The notes under the pieces were generated by a model. That model did no database searches, was not told the DNA's origin, and saw only the letters and a list, made by a program, of their open reading frames with translations. The position numbers were made by a program, and so were the translations under genes. A stretch of 64,000 nucleotides of DNA from an uncultured Alphaproteobacteria bacterium. GTDB lineage: Bacteria; Pseudomonadota; Alphaproteobacteria; Micavibrionales; Micavibrionaceae. The DNA lies in assembly GCA_937931645.1 (NCBI GenBank), contig CALHAR010000004.1:62001-126000 (forward strand). Direction: 5' to 3'. Positions 44,046 to 53,381 of the stretch are shown in pieces; positions within the stretch are counted from its first letter, which is position 1, and the number at the start of each line of letters is the position of its first letter.

Positions 44046-44647
44046 ACTAGGTATTCTTTAAACTTCTCAACTGCGACGGCACGGTGTGAAATTGCATTTT
44101 TTTCATCCGCATCCATTTCCGCGCAAGTTCTTTTAAAGCCAACTGGCACAAAAATAGGGTCATACCCATGCCCGTTATCACCACGCATCGGCCAACATAA
44201 ATTACCACTTAACTTGCCTTCAAATACTTGTTCGCATAATTTACCATTAGCATCAGGGTAAACCAGCGCTAGAACTGCAATAAAGTGCGCGGCGTGTTCA
44301 CCCTCAACAATACCACCCAACTCTTTATTCACGCGCTCCATTGCCATGTTAAAATCCCGACCCTCTGGCGTTTCCCCCCAACGGGCTGAATAAATCCCTG
44401 GCGCTCCGTCCAGCGCATCAACACAAAGCCCGCTATCATCCGCTAAAGCAGGCAAACCCGTTGCCTGAAAAGCTGCTCGCGCCTTTAACAAAGCATTACC
44501 AGCGAAACTATCTTCCGTTTCTTCAGGCTCAGGTAAGTTAAAATCCGCGGCAGACTTCAGGGTTATTCCCAATCCGTCTAACATCCACCCAAACTCAACA
44601 ACCTTCCCTTGGTTATGCGTCGCAATTAAAAGTGTTTTAATATCCAT
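43994..44647 (-). CDS. rdgB: non-canonical purine NTP pyrophosphatase (RdgB/HAM1)
   Basis: 217 aa. Seen: LLIATHNQGKVVEF, ALADDSGLCVDALDGAPGIYSARW, GHGYDPIFVPVGF and SHRAVAVEKFKEYL. It hydrolyses dITP, XTP and related bases to keep them out of DNA and RNA. The natural C-terminus ends near KEYL. The last 17 residues come from repeat element D, a clear case of a mobile palindrome changing a protein end. The start overlaps the rph stop by one base. Confidence 0.94.
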   Translation of the reverse strand: MDIKTLLIATHNQGKVVEFGWMLDGLGITLKSAADFNLPEPEETEDSFAGNALLKARAAFQATGLPALADDSGLCVDALDGAPGIYSARWGETPEGRDFNMAMERVNKELGGIVEGEHAAHFIAVLALVYPDANGKLCEQVFEGKLSGNLCWPMRGDNGHGYDPIFVPVGFKRTCAEMDADEKNAISHRAVAVEKFKEYLVSSRAQSRDLKKDSSMR

Positions 44648-45366
44648 TAAATACCGATAGTTTTTTTCTGTGCTTCAACTAATTGGCCACAGCCTAGTTT
44701 CGCCAAGTTCAATAATTGCTGGAACTCTTCTTCACTAAACGGGGTTTGCTCTGCCGTACCTTGAATTTCGACAATGCCGCCCTTGCCTGTAATCACAAAA
44801 TTTGCATCGGTTTCGGCGTCTGAATCCTCCGCATAATCTAAATCAAGCACAGGCTTACCTTTATAGATACCGCAAGAGATCGCTGATATCGTATCTGTCA
44901 GAGGCAGGCTTTCCAGCAATTTTAAATCCACCAAATGTTGCAACGCCAAATGAAGTGCAACATACGCGCCCGTGACAGAGGCCGTTCTAGTACCGCCATC
45001 GGCCTGAATCACATCACAATCAATTTTGATTTGTCTTTCACCCAAGGCCTTCATATCCACAACCGCGCGTAACGCACGACCAATAAGACGTTGAATTTCC
45101 TGTGTGCGGCCAGATTGCTTGCCCCGCGCTGCTTCACGATCCATCCGTGAATCGGTTGAACGCGGCAACATCCCATATTCTGCCGTCACCCAGCCCTTAC
45201 CAAGGCCACGCATCCACCCCGGCACTCTTTCTTCAATACTCGCCGTGCATAACACGTGCGTATCGCCAAACACCGCCATACAGCTACCCTCGGCATGCTT
45301 TGAATAATTAGGAATAAGCTCTACTTTGCGTAAATCTGAAGCCGCGCGCCCTGATGGTCGTGTCAT
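44647..45366 (-). CDS. rph: ribonuclease PH
   Basis: 239 aa phosphorolytic 3' exoribonuclease that trims tRNA 3' ends. It opens [41 protein letters not shown], with [28 protein letters not shown] (phosphate and active-site region) and [29 protein letters not shown]. Length and blocks are typical. In many alphaproteobacteria rph is divergent from hrcA-grpE; here the divergent gene is an unrelated secreted protein, then grpE. Confidence 0.96.
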   Translation of the reverse strand: MTRPSGRAASDLRKVELIPNYSKHAEGSCMAVFGDTHVLCTASIEERVPGWMRGLGKGWVTAEYGMLPRSTDSRMDREAARGKQSGRTQEIQRLIGRALRAVVDMKALGERQIKIDCDVIQADGGTRTASVTGAYVALHLALQHLVDLKLLESLPLTDTISAISCGIYKGKPVLDLDYAEDSDAETDANFVITGKGGIVEIQGTAEQTPFSEEEFQQLLNLAKLGCGQLVEAQKKTIGI

Positions 45367-45453
45367 AATATATCTCTTTTGTTGGTTAAATTGCCTTTAA
45401 ATATTGTCCTTAAATTAAGCCACAGAGCTTGATTGTCAATTCTTATCAAACAT

Positions 45454-45482
45454 TTGCCCTATTTAACGATAACCGTTATCAT
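45454..45482 (+). promoter_or_regulatory. promoter with an overlapping Fur-like inverted repeat
   Basis: TTGCCC (45454-45459), a 17-base spacer and TATCAT (45477-45482). The palindrome GATAAC-C-GTTATC (45468-45480) overlaps the -10, a position suited to repression. Its 6-1-6 GATAAY layout resembles Fur-family boxes. Confidence 0.45.
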
Positions 45483-45511
45483 ATCACTGACATTCATAAA
45501 GGATTTCAACC

Positions 45512-46426
45512 ATGAAAAAATTTGCTCTTCTTCTTATCTTATCGTTCTACGTGACCTTGCCTGTACAGGCGCAAGAACAACAAACTTTTGTTCCCACGGG
45601 TATTAATTGGGACAATACCGCCGCACGGACAAGCCGTGTGCTACAGCAACGCTCATTATCTTCTTCCAATGCTATACCCGCAGGCATCGTCAATGTCTCA
45701 ATCGTTCACCCTGATTATTTAGACCCTAATCAATTCGGCCTTTTAATAAGTAAAGCCAACAGCATTACAGATTGTCATGATTACAGTTCTTTAGAATATC
45801 AAGCCAAATACATCGAAAATTATTACATGGATATTGATGTCAGCCATTACCGCCGCACTTTAAATGAAACACAAAATCCAGAATTTGACTGCGACAAAAA
45901 AAGTAAAATCATTTCAGGCCTAATTATTTTAAGTGCCGATGAACTAAAAAGAAAAAATGTCCGACAAATCCGCTTTAGCAACGGTAACGCCCGTGACACT
46001 TACAATGTAAGCGTGACACAAAATGCCGTACGCCTGACCCCTGAAAGCATGATCGCCTTTAAAGCACAAAATCTGCAAGGGCCTGATAAGACATATATTC
46101 AATATAACTTCGTCGATAAAAGCTTGTTAACATTACAAGTTCCCATGGCGGAAAAAGGGGAAGATATCACACAGGCGGTACGCAACCTCGCCTCAAAAAG
46201 CGCGCTTCAACCTGTGCTTGACCGTGCAGGCCTTGATACCTCTGGCACCAATAACGTCTTTTACTTCACCGACCCAAACAACAGGGCGGCAGAACGAATA
46301 GGCGCAGATGGTTATGCCGAATTTGGAACTATTAACGTCATGCGTCCTCATGATGGACCAAACGGACGGACGGCCATGCCGACCCCCTTAAAAGTGTTCT
46401 TGACGCGCCCGAACGTAACGTTGTAG
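45512..46426 (+). CDS. secreted protein of unknown function
   Basis: 304 aa with a signal peptide (residues 1-20, TLPVQAQ). The middle has NYYMDIDVSHYRRTLNETQNPEFDCDKKSK with a cysteine pair (ITDCHD and FDCDKK) likely to form a disulfide. The end is PLKVFLTRPNVTL. No domain recognised. It occupies the place where hrcA usually stands between rph and grpE. Its promoter overlaps a GATAAC palindrome, so it may respond to a metal. It ends 11 bases before grpE and could be cotranscribed with it. Confidence 0.75.
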   Translation: MKKFALLLILSFYVTLPVQAQEQQTFVPTGINWDNTAARTSRVLQQRSLSSSNAIPAGIVNVSIVHPDYLDPNQFGLLISKANSITDCHDYSSLEYQAKYIENYYMDIDVSHYRRTLNETQNPEFDCDKKSKIISGLIILSADELKRKNVRQIRFSNGNARDTYNVSVTQNAVRLTPESMIAFKAQNLQGPDKTYIQYNFVDKSLLTLQVPMAEKGEDITQAVRNLASKSALQPVLDRAGLDTSGTNNVFYFTDPNNRAAERIGADGYAEFGTINVMRPHDGPNGRTAMPTPLKVFLTRPNVTL

Positions 46427-46437
46427 AAACTGTATCC

Positions 46438-47058
46438 ATGAGCACAGAAGAAAATAACACAACAGCTGAAACCCAAAGCGAAGAAATTTCAGCCGAGGAA
46501 AACATTGTTAATCTTGACGGTATGAATGGTGAACCCAGTCTGGAAATAACACCAGATATCCTCATAGAAAATCTACAAAAAGAATTGGCAGAAGCCCGCG
46601 ACCGCACTATGCGCGCCCTTGCCGATGCAGAGAACACACGCAAACGGGCACAAAAAGACCGTGAAGATGCAGGCAAATACGCCGTATCTAACTTCGCCCG
46701 TGACTTATTAGATTTCGGGGATAACTTTAAACGCGCCCTTGAAAGCATGCCTGAGGGCACACCTGAACCAGTGACAGAAGGCTTAAGCGCGATGGAGAAT
46801 GAGCTTCTCGCCACGTTTGAACGCCACGGCATTAAAAAGATATATCCGTTAGATGAGGCCTTCGATGCCAACTTCCATGAAGTGATGTTCGAAGCTCCCA
46901 CGCCAGATAAGGCCGCGGGAACAATTATTCAGGTTATAGAAGCAGGCTATGTTTTGAATGACCGTCTATTACGCGCCGCCAAAGTTGGTATTGCCAAAGC
47001 AGGTCCCGCCGAAAACGGCCCAACCGACCCCGGTGCGCAAGTCGATATTAAGGGTTAA
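46438..47058 (+). CDS. grpE: nucleotide exchange factor GrpE
   Basis: 206 aa. After an acidic N-terminus comes the coiled coil LQKELAEARDRTMRALADAENTRKRAQKD, then YAVSNFARDLLDFGDNFKRALES, and a beta domain with PLDEAFDANFHEVMFEAPT and GYVLNDRLLRAAKVGIAK. It releases ADP from DnaK (gene at 49690). No hrcA lies upstream and no CIRCE was found. The stop overlaps the convergent 47055 gene by four bases. Confidence 0.95.
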   Translation: MSTEENNTTAETQSEEISAEENIVNLDGMNGEPSLEITPDILIENLQKELAEARDRTMRALADAENTRKRAQKDREDAGKYAVSNFARDLLDFGDNFKRALESMPEGTPEPVTEGLSAMENELLATFERHGIKKIYPLDEAFDANFHEVMFEAPTPDKAAGTIIQVIEAGYVLNDRLLRAAKVGIAKAGPAENGPTDPGAQVDIKG

Positions 47059-47636
47059 CCTAGACCTAGGGGCTTTGGACTTTCTGGTTTGGTATCTATC
47101 CCCATTTTTCTCATTTTTGCTTGATGATGATCTTTTATTTCTATCAAGCGACTTGTAAACGGAACAAACATATCTTCAGTAGAAATACTTTTGGGAACAA
47201 AGTTTTCAACCTCACTGTTATATTGAGGTGTTGTTTCAACATTTTCTGAATCTTTGACAGTAAAAAACAAAAACCCGCTTCCCACTAAAGATCTTAGCCC
47301 TATGCTCAATCTACCTGTTTTTTTATCATCTGTAATTTGCAAAGTAGCATCACGCTTACGTCGTTTTACGTTAGGGTTTCTCGTCTCAGCATGCTCCATC
47401 CTTTTTGTATAACCAACAGACTGAATAGGAATGAAATAATCTATTTTACCATCATTATATCTATGTACCTCAACATCACCAAAAGATTCTATTAATCCGC
47501 CCTTTTTCGCCTTTTCTAAAAACTCCGTTACACGGTCAATCCAACCTTGTACTTTTTTATTCTCTGAAACAGGCAATGCGTTAGCGGCTGAAAAAACTTT
47601 ATCAAAATTAATATCTGGTGTTTTGTCTTTGCTCAT
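47055..47636 (-). CDS. orphan protein of the TTGACATAA set
   Basis: 193 aa, soluble, no recognised fold. It opens MSKDKTPDINFDKVFSAANA, and a central basic patch (ETRNPNVKRRKRDATLQITDDKKTGRLSIGLRSL) precedes a short hydrophobic strand GSGFLFFTVKD. The tail is proline-rich (KPESPKPLGLG). AGGAATG lies just before the start codon. Its promoter (47677-47705) is one of the two or three cleanest members of the shared class, so it may be expressed with the Sel1, clan-CE-like and 35065 genes. Function unknown. Confidence 0.72.
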   Translation of the reverse strand: MSKDKTPDINFDKVFSAANALPVSENKKVQGWIDRVTEFLEKAKKGGLIESFGDVEVHRYNDGKIDYFIPIQSVGYTKRMEHAETRNPNVKRRKRDATLQITDDKKTGRLSIGLRSLVGSGFLFFTVKDSENVETTPQYNSEVENFVPKSISTEDMFVPFTSRLIEIKDHHQAKMRKMGIDTKPESPKPLGLG

Positions 47637-47676
47637 AACTCATTCCTCAAAATAAAAATAAAGTGTGCTTATAGAG

Positions 47677-47705
47677 GATATACAACAACCCTTTAATTAT
47701 GTCAA
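47677..47705 (-). promoter_or_regulatory. TTGACATAA-class promoter of the 47055-47636 gene
   Basis: The minus strand reads TTGACA, 17 bases, TATATC. The nonamer TTGACATAA is at 47697-47705. Confidence 0.6.
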
Positions 47706-47746
47706 TAAAATTCATAAAAAACTATGTATAGCCTTATTTAGTAATC

Positions 47747-48292
47747 TTACCTCCACTTAATCGAACAGCCCATGGAGGGGGATTGATCTTGCGGGCCATT
47801 GCCTGTTTGGGCAACCTGACGCATAGCATTTAACAGCTCTGGCGTTCTATTTGAGGTATCACCCATCTTGGCATCATCAAGGCGTCCACGATATTGCAGC
47901 TCCAAGTTCTTATTAAAGCCAAAAAAATCAGGGGTACAAACAGCATCATAAGCACGGGCGACAGCTTGCGTTTCATCCACCAAATAAGGAAAAGTGAAAC
48001 CATATTGAGTGCTAAACTTCTTCATATTTTCAGGACTATCATCAGGGTAAGCATCATAATCATTCGACATGATAGCAATCACATTAACACCCTCACCCTG
48101 CAAAGTTTTGGTATCTTCAACCAAACGATCAATAATCGCCAACACATAAGGACAATGGTTACAGATAAACGCAACCAACGTTCCTTTATCACCCGCATAC
48201 CCTTCTAACTTATGCAGTTTACCGTCTATGTCAGGCAATTCAAAAGATGGTGACTTCCAACCAAAATCACATAAAGGTGTATCTAGGAGCAT
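47747..48292 (-). CDS. thioredoxin-fold redoxin (AhpC/TSA-like)
   Basis: 181 aa. It opens DFGWKSPSFELPDIDGKLHKLEGYAGDKGTLVAFICNHCPYVLAIIDRL, the typical redoxin start with a CNHC pair in place of the usual CPxC. Blocks VNVIAIMSNDYDAYPDDSPENMKKF, YGFTFPYLVDETQAVARAYDAVCTPDFFGF and YRGRLDD follow. Proteins of this group are cytoplasmic thiol reductases or peroxidase-like; the substrate is unknown. A palindromic element lies just upstream. Confidence 0.9.
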   Translation of the reverse strand: MLLDTPLCDFGWKSPSFELPDIDGKLHKLEGYAGDKGTLVAFICNHCPYVLAIIDRLVEDTKTLQGEGVNVIAIMSNDYDAYPDDSPENMKKFSTQYGFTFPYLVDETQAVARAYDAVCTPDFFGFNKNLELQYRGRLDDAKMGDTSNRTPELLNAMRQVAQTGNGPQDQSPSMGCSIKWR

Positions 48293-48322
48293 ATTTAAAC
48301 CTTTCTATCTAAAAAACCATTT

Positions 48323-48446
48323 GTCATCCCCGCGGTGAGCATTTGCGAACATCAACAGCGGGGATCCATAATGTGAAAGCTATGCTTTCTCTTTTACGAG
48401 ATCCCGTTCGTGTTAATTCGCTTCGCTCATACCAACGGGATGACCG
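48323..48446. repeat. double-hairpin palindromic element C, between the redoxin gene and the purC 3' end
   Basis: Left hairpin CCCCGC...GCGGGG, middle AT-rich segment, right hairpin ATCCCGTT...AACGGGAT, ends GTCATCCCC and GGGATGACC. It is the same family and length as 35894-36018. It contributes the last codons and stop of purC. Confidence 0.85.
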
Positions 48447-49408
48447 TTATTTATTATTTTTTCTAAAATCTGTAGCATTGACTTTTCAGGGTCATTCCCC
48501 TCATCAGGAAACTCAAATTTTTGACCCGTTATCTTCTCATAAACGTCAATATAAACGTCTGCCGTTGCTACGCGCAACGCATCAGGAATATCAGGAATAT
48601 TATCTTTGTACGGGTCACAACGCGCCACAACCCAGCGCCGCACTTGGTCTTTATCCAGTGTAATCGGCGCTTCACCTGCCTGCACACGTTCCTCATAGCT
48701 ATCAGCCATCCAATAACGGCTACTATCAGGCGTATGAATTTCATCACCCAAAGTCAGCACACCATTTTCATCAAATCCAAATTCATATTTTGTGTCGGCT
48801 AAAATCAGTCCTGCCTTGGCGGCGACCTCTTGCCCGCGTGCAAATAACGCCAACGCGTACGCGCTCACTTGTTCCCACGCATCGGCGGGAAGTATCCCCT
48901 CTTCCACAATTTGTTTGGCGGATAACGGCGCATCATGGTCGCCGACTGCCGCTTTTGTTGTAGGGGTAATAAGCGGGGGTTCTAACTTTTGATTATCAAC
49001 CATGCCATCAGGGAACGTTGCGCCATACATATTACGCTCACCCTTTTTATACATCGTTAAAATTGACGTGCCTGTAGAGCCCGCAAGATACCCCCGCACG
49101 ACCAGTTCAACGGGCAACATTTTAAGGTTTTTACAAACAACAACACGCGGGTCAGGATAATCAATCACATGATTGGGGCAAATATCTTTGGTATTTTCAA
49201 ACCACCACCGTGAAAGCTGGGTCAGTATCTGCCCTTTAAAGGGTACTGTGGTAATTTGCCTATCAAACGCGGTCAACCGATCAGTTGTCACCAACAATTT
49301 ATTGCCATGAGAATCGTCATACACATGCCGCACCTTACCTTCGTAAGAGCCATGTGGACTGGTAAAATTAATATCTTTAACCGTTTTATCGAGGAAGTTT
49401 TTTATCAT
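48413..49408 (-). CDS. purC: SAICAR synthase (phosphoribosylaminoimidazole-succinocarboxamide synthase)
   Basis: 331 aa, the longer form. Seen: [89 protein letters not shown] and [10 protein letters not shown]. It joins CAIR and aspartate in purine synthesis. The stop codon and the last ~10 codons (HPVGMSEAN) come from palindromic element C, another example of a repeat rewriting a protein end. The catalytic core is complete. Confidence 0.96.
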   Translation of the reverse strand: MIKNFLDKTVKDINFTSPHGSYEGKVRHVYDDSHGNKLLVTTDRLTAFDRQITTVPFKGQILTQLSRWWFENTKDICPNHVIDYPDPRVVVCKNLKMLPVELVVRGYLAGSTGTSILTMYKKGERNMYGATFPDGMVDNQKLEPPLITPTTKAAVGDHDAPLSAKQIVEEGILPADAWEQVSAYALALFARGQEVAAKAGLILADTKYEFGFDENGVLTLGDEIHTPDSSRYWMADSYEERVQAGEAPITLDKDQVRRWVVARCDPYKDNIPDIPDALRVATADVYIDVYEKITGQKFEFPDEGNDPEKSMLQILEKIINNGHPVGMSEAN

Positions 49409-49512
49409 GGACTATGAGTAAACGAGAATAACGAATTGTTCAATATTCAAAAACATATTACATAACGCACAGAGGTAAAAATCCTTGATTTTTATTCTCT
49501 CAATTTGCTAAA

Positions 49513-49659
49513 ATGCCTTCATATAAAGACGCTGTGAAAAACGGGTTTTTATTAAATATAGGCCAAAATATTTTGGTTTAGCACTAGGAATGCGAAGTGA
49601 AGTGTATATAAATACACAAACTACAAATGACAACGTGATAAAGCAAAGTATGAAGGCAT
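49513..49659. repeat. MITE-like element with 11-base inverted ends in the dnaK upstream region
   Basis: ATGCCTTCATA (49513-49523) and TATGAAGGCAT (49649-49659) frame 147 bases. Inside are a perfect 14-base palindrome CCAAAATATTTTGG (49563-49576) and a hairpin GTGTAT...ATACAC. The core GAAG...GTAT...AATAC.CAA.C.AC...CAACG also appears in the element at 60717. Confidence 0.68.
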
Positions 49660-49689
49660 AATCTTGCTTAATTATAAGGAGAAAAAAAT

Positions 49690-51645
49690 ATGAGCAAAGT
49701 AATAGGCATTGACCTAGGAACCACAAACTCTTGCGTTGCCGTCATGGACGGTAAAGAACCTCGCGTTATTGAAAACGCTGAAGGTGCGCGGACAACCCCT
49801 TCCATTATTGGATTCACAAAAGATGATGAGCGTCTTGTTGGCCAACCTGCCAAACGCCAAGCCGTCACCAACCCTGAAAACACTGTCTTTGCGATTAAGC
49901 GTCTTATCGGACGTCGCTTTAAAGATAAAGATGTTCAGGAAATGAAAGACAAAGCCCCCTTCAACATTGTCGAAGGTGATAATGGTGATGCATGGGTTGA
50001 AATTGATGGTGAGAAAATGGCACCATCACAGCTATCTGCGATGATTTTGCAAAAGATGAAAGAGACAGCCGAAAGCCACTTAGGTGAAGATGTAACACAG
50101 GCTGTTATTACTGTGCCTGCTTATTTCAATGACTCGCAACGTCAAGCAACAAAAGATGCGGGTAAAATTGCGGGCTTAGAAGTTCTTCGTATTATTAACG
50201 AGCCAACAGCCGCAGCGCTTGCTTATGGTCTGGATAAAAAATCAACAGGGACTATCATTGTTTATGACCTTGGTGGTGGTACATTTGATGTGTCCGTCCT
50301 TGAAATTGGCGATGGTGTTTTTGAAGTAAAATCAACCAACGGGGATACCTTCCTTGGTGGTGAAGACTTTGACACACGTATTATCGAATATTTGGCCGAA
50401 GAGTTCAAAAAAGAGCAAGGCATTGACTTACGCGATGATAAGCTTGCCCTTCAACGCCTTAAAGAAGCCGCAGAAAAAGCCAAGATTGAGCTATCCTCTG
50501 CTTCACAGACAGAAGTAAACTTACCGTTTGTAACGGCTGATGCGTCTGGCCCAAAACATTTAAACGTTAAACTTTCTCGTGCAAAACTTGAAAGCTTGGT
50601 TGATGATTTGGTGAAACGTACGATTGATCCTGTGAAAGCCGCGCTTAAAGATGCTGGTTTAAAAGCCTCTGAGATCGACGATGTCATCATGGTTGGTGGT
50701 ATGACGCGTATGCCAAAAATCTTGGAAGTTGTGAAAGAATATTTTGGTAAAGACCCACATAAAGGTGTAAACCCAGACGAAGTTGTTGCCGATGGTGCCG
50801 CGATCCAAGGGGGTGTTCTTCAAGGGGACGTAAAAGACGTTCTTTTACTTGATGTAACGCCATTATCACTTGGTATAGAAACTTTGGGCGGTGTGTTTAC
50901 GCGTCTTATTGACCGTAACACGACTATTCCAACCAAAAAATCTCAAGTTTTCTCAACGGCAGAAGATAATCAATCGGCTGTGACCATTCGTGTTTTCCAA
51001 GGGGAACGTGAAATGGCGGCAGATAATAAACCACTCGGTCAGTTTGACCTTGTTGGTATTCCGTCTGCACCGCGTGGCATGCCACAAATTGAGGTGACAT
51101 TTGATATTGATGCCAATGGTATTGTTCAGGTTTCTGCGAAAGATAAAGCGACAGGTAAAGAGCAACAAATCCAAATCCAAGCCAGTGGTGGTCTATCTGA
51201 CGACGATATTGAAAATATGGTCAAAGATGCCGAAGCCAACGCAGATAGCGATAAAGCAAAGCGCGAATCAGTTGATGTTCGTAATAGTGCCGAAAGCTTA
51301 ATTCATCAAACAGAGAGTACTTTAAGCGATTTGGACGATGAAGTTCCAGAAGCCGAAAAAGCTGAAATTGATACGGCAATGGGCGAATTGAAAGACCTAC
51401 TTGAAAATGAAGATAGTTCTTCTGATGACATCAAAGCGAAAACAGATGTTCTGATGCAAGCATCCATGAAGCTAGGTGAAATGGTTTACCGTAAAGCACA
51501 AGAGGCAGAAGCCGCTGAAGGGGCGACGGGGGGATCCGCTGACGCTGAATCATCTGATACACCTGATGATGTTGTTGATGCTGACTTCACCGAAGTCGAT
51601 GATGGCGCTGACGCTGATGCTGATGCCGACGAAAAATCAGCTTAA
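49690..51645 (+). CDS. dnaK: chaperone DnaK (Hsp70)
   Basis: 651 aa. It opens [16 protein letters not shown]; other Hsp70 signatures are [21 protein letters not shown] and [17 protein letters not shown], with linker [21 protein letters not shown] and an acidic C-terminus ([11 protein letters not shown]). It works with DnaJ and GrpE, both encoded here. AAGGAG lies about 10 bases before the ATG. The upstream 180 bases hold a MITE-like palindrome that may supply structure or a promoter in the leader; no CIRCE is seen. A palindrome (51661-51751) separates it from dnaJ. Confidence 0.98.
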   Translation: MSKVIGIDLGTTNSCVAVMDGKEPRVIENAEGARTTPSIIGFTKDDERLVGQPAKRQAVTNPENTVFAIKRLIGRRFKDKDVQEMKDKAPFNIVEGDNGDAWVEIDGEKMAPSQLSAMILQKMKETAESHLGEDVTQAVITVPAYFNDSQRQATKDAGKIAGLEVLRIINEPTAAALAYGLDKKSTGTIIVYDLGGGTFDVSVLEIGDGVFEVKSTNGDTFLGGEDFDTRIIEYLAEEFKKEQGIDLRDDKLALQRLKEAAEKAKIELSSASQTEVNLPFVTADASGPKHLNVKLSRAKLESLVDDLVKRTIDPVKAALKDAGLKASEIDDVIMVGGMTRMPKILEVVKEYFGKDPHKGVNPDEVVADGAAIQGGVLQGDVKDVLLLDVTPLSLGIETLGGVFTRLIDRNTTIPTKKSQVFSTAEDNQSAVTIRVFQGEREMAADNKPLGQFDLVGIPSAPRGMPQIEVTFDIDANGIVQVSAKDKATGKEQQIQIQASGGLSDDDIENMVKDAEANADSDKAKRESVDVRNSAESLIHQTESTLSDLDDEVPEAEKAEIDTAMGELKDLLENEDSSSDDIKAKTDVLMQASMKLGEMVYRKAQEAEAAEGATGGSADAESSDTPDDVVDADFTEVDDGADADADADEKSA

Positions 51646-51660
51646 TTTAAATTAATTCAC

Positions 51661-51751
51661 GTCATTGCGAAGAACAACGTGACGAAGCAATCCAGAAATA
51701 TTTACTACAAAAACTGGATTGCCGCAGTCGCTAACGCTCCCTCGCAATGAC
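51661..51751. repeat. palindromic element E between dnaK and dnaJ
   Basis: A 91-base hairpin: ends GTCATTGCGA and TCGCAATGAC, inner arms CAATCCAG and CTGGATTG around an AT-rich loop. It could stabilise the dnaK 3' end or attenuate readthrough into dnaJ. Confidence 0.85.
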
Positions 51752-51766
51752 GTAAGGAAAACTAAA

Positions 51767-52921
51767 ATGGCTCAAGACTATTATAAAACATTAGGCGTTG
51801 ATAAAAACGCAGATGCTGCAGAAATAAAAAAAGCCTATCGCAAACAAGCGATGAAGTATCACCCTGACCAAAATAAAGATAACAAAGAAGCTGAAGCTAA
51901 GTTCAAAGAAATCAACGCCGCGTATGATGTTCTAAAAGATGACCAAAAGCGCAGTGCCTATGACCGTTATGGTGAGGCCGCCTTTGATGGCTCTATGGGC
52001 GGTGGCGGCGGTGGCAACCCCTTTGGCGGCGGCTTCCAAGGCGCAGGGAATTTCTCTGATATTTTCGAAGATATGTTCGGCAGTATGGGCGGCGGTCAAC
52101 GGCGCGGCGCAGGCGGTGCAATGCGTGGCAACGATATGCAATATGCCATGGATATCACCTTAGAAGAATCCTACAAAGGCGTTGAAAAAAACATCACCAT
52201 CCCCGTTAATGACACTTGTAACAGTTGTAGCGGTAAGGGCGCGGAAAAAGGCAGCAGCGCAGAAAGCTGTTCAACCTGTAACGGCGCAGGACGCGTTCGG
52301 GCGCAGCAAGGTTTCTTTACCATTGAACGCGCTTGTTCAACCTGTGGCGGTGAAGGAACGGTTATTAAAAACCCATGCAAAACATGTTCTGGTGCAGGAC
52401 GTGTTCGCCGCGAGAAAACATTAAAAGTTAACATTCCAAAAGGAATTGAAGGCGGTCGTCGTATTCGCCTCTCTGGCGAGGGTGAAGCTGGCACGCGTGG
52501 CGGCCCCTCTGGTGACTTATATATTTTAGTTGGTATTAAGTCCCATAAGTTCTTTAAACGCGATGGCGCCAATCTTTATTGCCGCGTCCCTATCGCCATG
52601 ACCAAAGCTACCCTTGGCGGTACTATCGAAGTTCCCACCATTGCTGGTAAACGTTCAGAAGTTAAAATCCCTGGCGGAACACAAACGGGGCAACAATTCC
52701 GCTTAAAAGAACAGGGCATGACGGTGCTAAACAGCAAGACAAAAGGCGACATGTATATTGAAATATTCGTTGAAACGCCTGTAAACCTTAGCAGTAAGCA
52801 AAAAGATATGTTCAAATCTCTCGATAAAGACATGAGCGGCAAAGACGGTAAAAAGCACTCCCCTGAATCTAGTGGTTTTATGAATCGCATGAAGGATATC
52901 TGGTCAGATTTAACGGAGTAA
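51767..52921 (+). CDS. dnaJ: co-chaperone DnaJ
   Basis: 384 aa from the ATG at 51767. J domain with [10 protein letters not shown], then a glycine/phenylalanine-rich linker, four zinc-finger CxxCxGxG repeats ([32 protein letters not shown]) and the C-terminal substrate domains. A longer frame from 51719 runs through palindromic element E and is rejected; AAGGAAA precedes 51767 properly. It stimulates DnaK ATPase and delivers clients. Confidence 0.97.
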   Translation: MAQDYYKTLGVDKNADAAEIKKAYRKQAMKYHPDQNKDNKEAEAKFKEINAAYDVLKDDQKRSAYDRYGEAAFDGSMGGGGGGNPFGGGFQGAGNFSDIFEDMFGSMGGGQRRGAGGAMRGNDMQYAMDITLEESYKGVEKNITIPVNDTCNSCSGKGAEKGSSAESCSTCNGAGRVRAQQGFFTIERACSTCGGEGTVIKNPCKTCSGAGRVRREKTLKVNIPKGIEGGRRIRLSGEGEAGTRGGPSGDLYILVGIKSHKFFKRDGANLYCRVPIAMTKATLGGTIEVPTIAGKRSEVKIPGGTQTGQQFRLKEQGMTVLNSKTKGDMYIEIFVETPVNLSSKQKDMFKSLDKDMSGKDGKKHSPESSGFMNRMKDIWSDLTE

Positions 52922-52955
52922 AAAATAATCCCGTAACAAATAAAGGTAATATGCA

Positions 52956-53381
52956 ATGATTTGGTTTGAAAAATACGATATAGAAACCTTAAATGGTCTA
53001 CGTAATGCCAATATGGCAGGCAATTTGGGTATTGAATTTTTAGAAATCGGTGATGATTACCTAAAAGCACGCATGCCTGTTGATGAACGCACCAAGCAGG
53101 CCTTTGGCATTCTCCATGGCGGTGCCAGCTGTGTTCTGTCTGAAACTCTTGGTTCTGTTGCCGCATGGATGTGTATTGACCCTATTCAAAAACGCGCTGT
53201 TGGTATTGAAATCAATGCCAATCACATTCGCCCCGTCAGTGAAGGTTTTGTTACAGGCATTTGTAAACCTGTCCAAGTTGGTCGCTCTATCCACGTTTGG
53301 AATACTGATATTTTCAAAGATGACGGCAAGCTTTCGGCCACCTCCCGCCTCACTTGCGCAATAAAGGATACAAACATATGA
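52956..53381 (+). CDS. PaaI-family hotdog-fold thioesterase
   Basis: 141 aa. The hotdog motif FGILHGGASCVLSETLGSVAAW has the catalytic acid in the central helix, preceded by DYLKARMPVDERTKQ. It probably hydrolyses an aromatic or acyl-CoA thioester. The stop overlaps the dapB start (ATGA), so the two are coupled; the metabolic link between them is unclear. AAAGG lies about 10 bases before the ATG. Confidence 0.88.
   Translation: MIWFEKYDIETLNGLRNANMAGNLGIEFLEIGDDYLKARMPVDERTKQAFGILHGGASCVLSETLGSVAAWMCIDPIQKRAVGIEINANHIRPVSEGFVTGICKPVQVGRSIHVWNTDIFKDDGKLSATSRLTCAIKDTNI

Noticed and set aside
46338..46901. Long minus-strand open frame over grpE
   Set aside because: Antisense shadow of grpE with low-complexity serine-rich translation and no start signal.
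49409..49689. Possible CIRCE element or heat-shock promoter before dnaK
   Set aside because: No TTAGCACTC-N9-GAGTGCTAA pattern or close variant is present; the palindromes found belong to the MITE-like element.
49508..49726. Open frame on the minus strand across the dnaK leader
   Set aside because: It reads straight through the palindromic element and into dnaK antisense; no ribosome site or protein family.
51719..51766. Sixteen extra residues before DnaJ
   Set aside because: They are encoded by palindromic element E and the normal DnaJ start [10 protein letters not shown] has its own ribosome site.
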